From contig JAKSUP010000038.1 in assembly GCA_024408905.1 (NCBI GenBank), positions 1-8,924 of the forward strand: a stretch of 8,924 nucleotides of DNA. Direction: 5' to 3'. Under the pieces are notes generated by a model that was given only the letters and a program-made list of their open reading frames with translations, was not told the DNA's origin and ran no database searches. The translations under genes were made by a program, and so were the position numbers. Within the stretch, counting starts at the first letter, position 1; each line of letters opens with the position of its first letter. Origin of the DNA: a bacterium (lineage in GTDB: Bacteria; Cyanobacteriota; Vampirovibrionia; Gastranaerophilales; Gastranaerophilaceae). Shown piece after piece: positions 6,151 through 8,924 of this stretch.

Positions 6151-6166
6151 ATTATCTATAGATAAT
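6151..6166. repeat. 16-bp perfect palindrome upstream of the prenyltransferase gene
   Basis: ATTATCTATAGATAAT is an exact palindrome, directly after the sepF terminator and 52 bases before the next start codon. It may be an operator for the downstream gene. All bases but two are A or T, so chance is a real possibility. Confidence 0.4.
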
Positions 6167-6218
6167 TAACTTATACCTAAAACTTTCTTTTTTGATAAGA
6201 TAAAGAAAGGAGGATTAT

Positions 6219-7205
6219 ATGCTGCAAAGATTAGTTTTTATATTGCTATGTTCTAGGGTGTTTTCATCCCCTATGACGATTTTGTCTTGGTTGGTAATTT
6301 TTGTGTATTCATTGCTTGATGCAGGAAACTTTTGGTATGGAATTTTGTGTCTTATAGGCCTTTGCTTAGCTCATTTTGGAACAAATATTTTAGATGATTA
6401 TTTTGATTATAAGGCTTTGATTAAACAAGTTGGTTTTGATAAGGAAAAGTATTTAAAAAATTCACAAAAAACAAAATGTAGATATTTAATTAGTGGAAAA
6501 TTGAAAGAATTCGATTTACTTGCTTTGGCAGGTATTTATTTCTTTTTAGCTTTTTTAGTAGGTTTATTTTTATATATAAAATGTGGTCAAGGAGTTTTAT
6601 ATTTTGCATTAATCGGTGGAATAATCGGGGTAATTTATCCTTTTGCTTCCAGAATATGTTTGTCTGAAGTTTTAGTCGCACTTGCTTATGGTCCGGCATT
6701 GTTTGGCGGGGTTTATTATGTAATGTGTGGAACGTATACCACGGAAGTATTTATTCTGTCAATTCCAACTATGATTATGACAGTTGTTTTGCTTTATATC
6801 CATACGGTGATGGATTATGAATATGATAATAACGAAGGTAAAAAGACAATTGCAAATTCTTTTGATTCACAATTAGAAGCCTTATTGTTATTGAAAATAT
6901 TTTTAATCATTGCTTATGCTTCTGTTCCGGTTTTGTGCATCTGTGACATTGTAGATTGGCAAGTTTTCGGAGTGTTTTTCACAATACCTTTAGCTATTGA
7001 TTTATATAAATCTATGGTAGATTTTTCTTGTGACGAAAGCTCTGTGCCGGTTCATAAATGGTATCATTTCCCAATGGAGAATATGGAGCGTTTAAGGAAA
7101 AATGGCGAGGATGCTTTTATGATAAGAATATATCAGGCAAGAAATCTGATGGTATATTTTTCTGTGTTTTTAGTTATTGGAATCTTTTTTTCATTAGGTT
7201 TATAA
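6219..7205 (+). CDS. UbiA-family membrane prenyltransferase (MenA-like, substrate unknown)
   Basis: The 328-residue protein is strongly hydrophobic with about eight or nine membrane segments. It has two Asp-rich motifs on cytoplasmic loops. The first is TNILDDYFDY (residues 55-64) and the second is DYEYD (199-203), followed by NNEGKKTIA, the typical 'D...D...GK.T.A' of UbiA proteins. These aspartates hold the magnesium and diphosphate of a polyprenyl donor while an aromatic acceptor is prenylated. The layout is closest to MenA (1,4-dihydroxy-2-naphthoate prenyltransferase) and related groups. An oddity is D59, where MenA-type proteins usually have Asn (NDYFD). A polar C-terminal loop (about 275-307, HKWYHFPMENMERLRK) precedes the last helix. 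AAGGAGG (6207-6213) lies five bases before the ATG. The gene stands alone between two terminators, so context gives no pathway. Confidence 0.82.
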   Translation: MLQRLVFILLCSRVFSSPMTILSWLVIFVYSLLDAGNFWYGILCLIGLCLAHFGTNILDDYFDYKALIKQVGFDKEKYLKNSQKTKCRYLISGKLKEFDLLALAGIYFFLAFLVGLFLYIKCGQGVLYFALIGGIIGVIYPFASRICLSEVLVALAYGPALFGGVYYVMCGTYTTEVFILSIPTMIMTVVLLYIHTVMDYEYDNNEGKKTIANSFDSQLEALLLLKIFLIIAYASVPVLCICDIVDWQVFGVFFTIPLAIDLYKSMVDFSCDESSVPVHKWYHFPMENMERLRKNGEDAFMIRIYQARNLMVYFSVFLVIGIFFSLGL

Positions 7206-7209
7206 CAAA

Positions 7210-7241
7210 AGGCGAATTTTTCAAGATTGAAAAATTCGCCT
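7210..7241. terminator. Bidirectional terminator between the prenyltransferase gene and tsf
   Basis: GGCGAATTTTTC (7211-7222) pairs perfectly with GAAAAATTCGCC (7229-7240) around a 6-base loop, with one further A-T pair outside. The stem ends in T-rich sequence on the plus strand (TCTATATTTATTTAG) and in TTTTGTTAT on the minus strand. It lies five bases after the prenyltransferase stop and 23 bases beyond the tsf stop, so it can serve both convergent genes. Confidence 0.88.
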
Positions 7242-7263
7242 CTATATTTATTTAGTTTAAAAA

Positions 7264-8127
7264 CTATTTGTTCAATTGACTCATAACTTCATCAGCAAAG
7301 TTGTCATTTCTTTTTTCAAGACCTTCACCAAGAACATATCTGTCAAACTTAACAATGCTAAGTTTTCCTGAAATTAATTGTTCAATAGTTTGATCAGGGT
7401 TTTTAACAAATGGTTGTTCAATCAAACATTTTTGAGCCATAAGTTTGTTTACACGTCCTTCAACGATTTTAGCTCTGATTTGTTCAGGTTTGTTAGCCAA
7501 ATCTTCTTTACCCATTTCAATTCTTGTTTCTTCGTCAATAACTGATTGAGGAATATCTTTTCTTGAAACGAATTCAGGAGCAGATGACGCGATGTGTAAG
7601 CAAATATCTTTACCTAAAACTTCATCTTTTGAATCTGTTTGAAGAAGAACGCCGATTTTACCGTTGTGAATGTATGTAGAGCAGTTGCCTTCATATCTGA
7701 CAAATCTTCTGATTGTAATTTTTTCACCTATAGAAGCAATTTTTTCTTTAATAATGTCAGAAATAACTTTACCACATTTTTCACAAGTAGAAGCTAATAA
7801 AGCATCAACGTCACTAGGATTAGATTCTGCAACTTTTTTAGCTAAGCAGTCAACTAATTCAATAAATTCAGCATTCTTAGCGACGAAGTCTGTTTCGCAA
7901 TTAACTTCTATCATAGCTGAACATGAATCAGAAACATAAGAACCAATTCTGCCTTCAGCAGCAATTCTGCCCATTTTTTTGTCAGCTGATGCGATACCTT
8001 TTTGTCTTAAAACTTCCATAGCTTTATCCATATCGCCGTCAACTTCAACTAAAGCCTTTTTAGCATCCATCATTCCGGCGCCGGTTTTATCACGAAGTTC
8101 TTTAACCATTGTAGCTGTAATATTCAT
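7264..8127 (-). CDS. tsf: Translation elongation factor Ts
   Basis: The 287-residue protein is close to the 283 residues of E. coli EF-Ts. The N-terminal UBA-like domain covers about residues 3-45 (MVKELRDKTGAGMMDAKKAL). The core begins with the signature NCETDFVAKN, whose TDFVA at 79-83 contacts EF-Tu and displaces its magnesium ion. Further landmarks are CLHIASSAPEFVSRKDIP and the C-terminal EQPFVKNPDQTIEQLI. EF-Ts exchanges GDP for GTP on EF-Tu in the cytoplasm. The ATG at 8127 is preceded on the minus strand by GAAGGAG (complement of 8137-8143), nine bases away. It is the second gene of an rpsB-tsf pair, 62 bases from rpsB, with a hairpin in the gap that may adjust its expression. Confidence 0.97.
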   Translation of the reverse strand: MNITATMVKELRDKTGAGMMDAKKALVEVDGDMDKAMEVLRQKGIASADKKMGRIAAEGRIGSYVSDSCSAMIEVNCETDFVAKNAEFIELVDCLAKKVAESNPSDVDALLASTCEKCGKVISDIIKEKIASIGEKITIRRFVRYEGNCSTYIHNGKIGVLLQTDSKDEVLGKDICLHIASSAPEFVSRKDIPQSVIDEETRIEMGKEDLANKPEQIRAKIVEGRVNKLMAQKCLIEQPFVKNPDQTIEQLISGKLSIVKFDRYVLGEGLEKRNDNFADEVMSQLNK

Positions 8128-8150
8128 TTATATTTTCTCCTTCTTGGGGT

Positions 8151-8174
8151 AAAAGGGATAATATAAATTATCCC
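8151..8174 (-). terminator. Hairpin plus T4 between rpsB and tsf (possible attenuator)
   Basis: Read on the minus strand, GGGATAAT (complement of 8167-8174) pairs with ATTATCCC (complement of 8155-8162) around TTAT, followed by TTTT and then ACCCC. A flanking GGGG (complement of 8172-8175) could pair instead with that CCCC (complement of 8145-8148). The short T-run suggests partial termination, so this would reduce tsf relative to rpsB rather than end the operon. Confidence 0.55.
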
Positions 8175-8189
8175 CAATTACCATTAATA

Positions 8190-8924
8190 CTAAACTGTAG
8201 CAACTTCTTCAACGCCGGCATCAGCAGCAGTAACTGCTTCTACTTTTGATTTTTTGTTAGCGTTGTTTTCTCTCAAAGTTTTTCCTTCCAAAACAGCGTC
8301 AGCTAATTTTGAAGTAATTAATTTGATAGAACGAATAGCATCATCGTTACCAGGGATAACGTAATTGATACCATCCGGATTTGCATTTGTATCTGCTAAA
8401 CAGATAACAGGTATACCTAATTTATTAGCTTCTGCAATTGCAATGTCTTCTTTTGCTTGGTCGATAACAAAGATAATGTCAGGTAAACCTCTCATTTCTT
8501 TGATACCACCTAAAGTTTTGCTTAATTTAGCAAGTTGTCTGCTAAGTTGAGCTTGTTCTTTTTTAGGTAATTTTTCAGCATGACCTGAAGAAATGAAATC
8601 TTCAAGTTCTCTTAATTTGTTAACTCTGCCTCTGATTGTTTCAAAGTTAGTTAACATACCACCCAACCATCTTCTGTTGATGTAGTATGCACCTGATCTT
8701 GCTGCTTCTTCTGCAACTACGTCAGCTGCTTGTTTTTTAGTACCAACAAAAAGAACATTTCTACCTTTAGCTGCATATTCTCTTACTGCATCGTAAGCTG
8801 CATCCAATAAATCTGTAGTTTTTCTTAAATCTAAAATGTAAATACCGTTTCTGGCACCGTAAATATACGGTTTCATTTTAGGGTTCCAATGTTGTGTTTG
8901 GTGTCCAAAGTGTACACCTGCTTC
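8190..8924 (-). CDS. rpsB: 30S ribosomal protein S2 (N-terminal end outside window)
   Basis: The frame stays open to the right edge, giving 244 visible residues starting [17 protein letters not shown]. This matches S2 from about residue 10, so only some ten residues are missing and the internal ATG at 8876 is not the start. Landmarks are [46 protein letters not shown], and [20 protein letters not shown] followed by [10 protein letters not shown], all standard S2 motifs. S2 binds 16S rRNA at the junction of head and body of the small subunit, together with S1 where present. A short tail of about 28 residues (from [14 protein letters not shown] to the end) is Ala- and charge-rich and variable. 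It is the first visible gene of the rpsB-tsf operon, whose promoter lies outside the window. Confidence 0.97.
   Translation of the reverse strand, partial: EAGVHFGHQTQHWNPKMKPYIYGARNGIYILDLRKTTDLLDAAYDAVREYAAKGRNVLFVGTKKQAADVVAEEAARSGAYYINRRWLGGMLTNFETIRGRVNKLRELEDFISSGHAEKLPKKEQAQLSRQLAKLSKTLGGIKEMRGLPDIIFVIDQAKEDIAIAEANKLGIPVICLADTNANPDGINYVIPGNDDAIRSIKLITSKLADAVLEGKTLRENNANKKSKVEAVTAADAGVEEVATV

Noticed and set aside
8365..8550. Plus-strand open frames inside rpsB and tsf (for example 8365-8550 and 7670-7939)
   Set aside because: They are antisense to strongly conserved genes and lack ribosome sites and recognisable products.
8190..8876. ATG at 8876 as the start of rpsB
   Set aside because: The upstream codons to the window edge encode [16 protein letters not shown], a standard part of S2, so the true start is outside.
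1..8924. CRISPR arrays, tRNA genes, insertion sequences, phage or defence genes
   Set aside because: I looked for regularly spaced repeats, tRNA-like folds, transposase or integrase motifs and defence domains and saw none; all long frames are explained by core genes.

Overview
This is an AT-rich window (about one third G+C by eye) from a flagellated bacterium. It holds ordinary chromosomal genes: the end of one flagellar rod/hook gene, a four-gene hook-assembly operon, a yggS-sepF pair, a UbiA-type membrane prenyltransferase, and a convergent rpsB-tsf translation operon on the minus strand. A flagellum together with SepF points to a Gram-positive-type or cyanobacterial-type division machinery. 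The SepF and YggS wording (for example FIFTPSNV in SepF and FGESR in YggS) looks more cyanobacterial than clostridial to me. My best guess is a non-photosynthetic, flagellated relative of Cyanobacteria (Melainabacteria/Gastranaerophilales type), with a low-GC Firmicute as the alternative. This is inference and needs a phylogeny.

Layout. 1-503 (+): C-terminal part of a FlgF/FlgG-family rod protein, then a strong terminator. 504-762: a non-coding gap with two successive terminator hairpins. 763-4522 (+): fliJ, fliK, flgD, flgE, tightly packed (fliJ/fliK overlap by 4 bases, then gaps of 23 and 51 bases). 4523-4786: a structured non-coding gap rich in hairpins, short repeats and CATG. 4787-6067 (+): yggS and sepF, closed by a terminator. 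6219-7205 (+): a UbiA-family prenyltransferase alone. 7211-7240: a hairpin that can end transcription from both sides. 7264-8924 (-): tsf and rpsB (rpsB runs off the right edge), with a hairpin plus T-run between them.

How they work together. FliJ supports the flagellar export ATPase, FlgD caps the growing hook, FlgE is the hook subunit and FliK sets hook length and switches export substrate, so one transcript encodes hook construction. YggS (PLP homeostasis) and SepF (FtsZ membrane tether) form the pair familiar from ylmE-ylmF division clusters. RpsB and EF-Ts serve the ribosome and elongation. The prenyltransferase is probably for a lipid quinone or related prenylated compound, but its substrate cannot be read from the sequence.

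I found no mobile element, CRISPR array, tRNA, defence cassette or clearly new multi-gene system. The most interesting signals are non-coding: the flgE-yggS gap (nine CATG sites, several hairpins, direct repeats), an 18-bp perfect palindrome overlapping a -10-like box before yggS, tandem terminators before fliJ, and a possible attenuator between rpsB and tsf.
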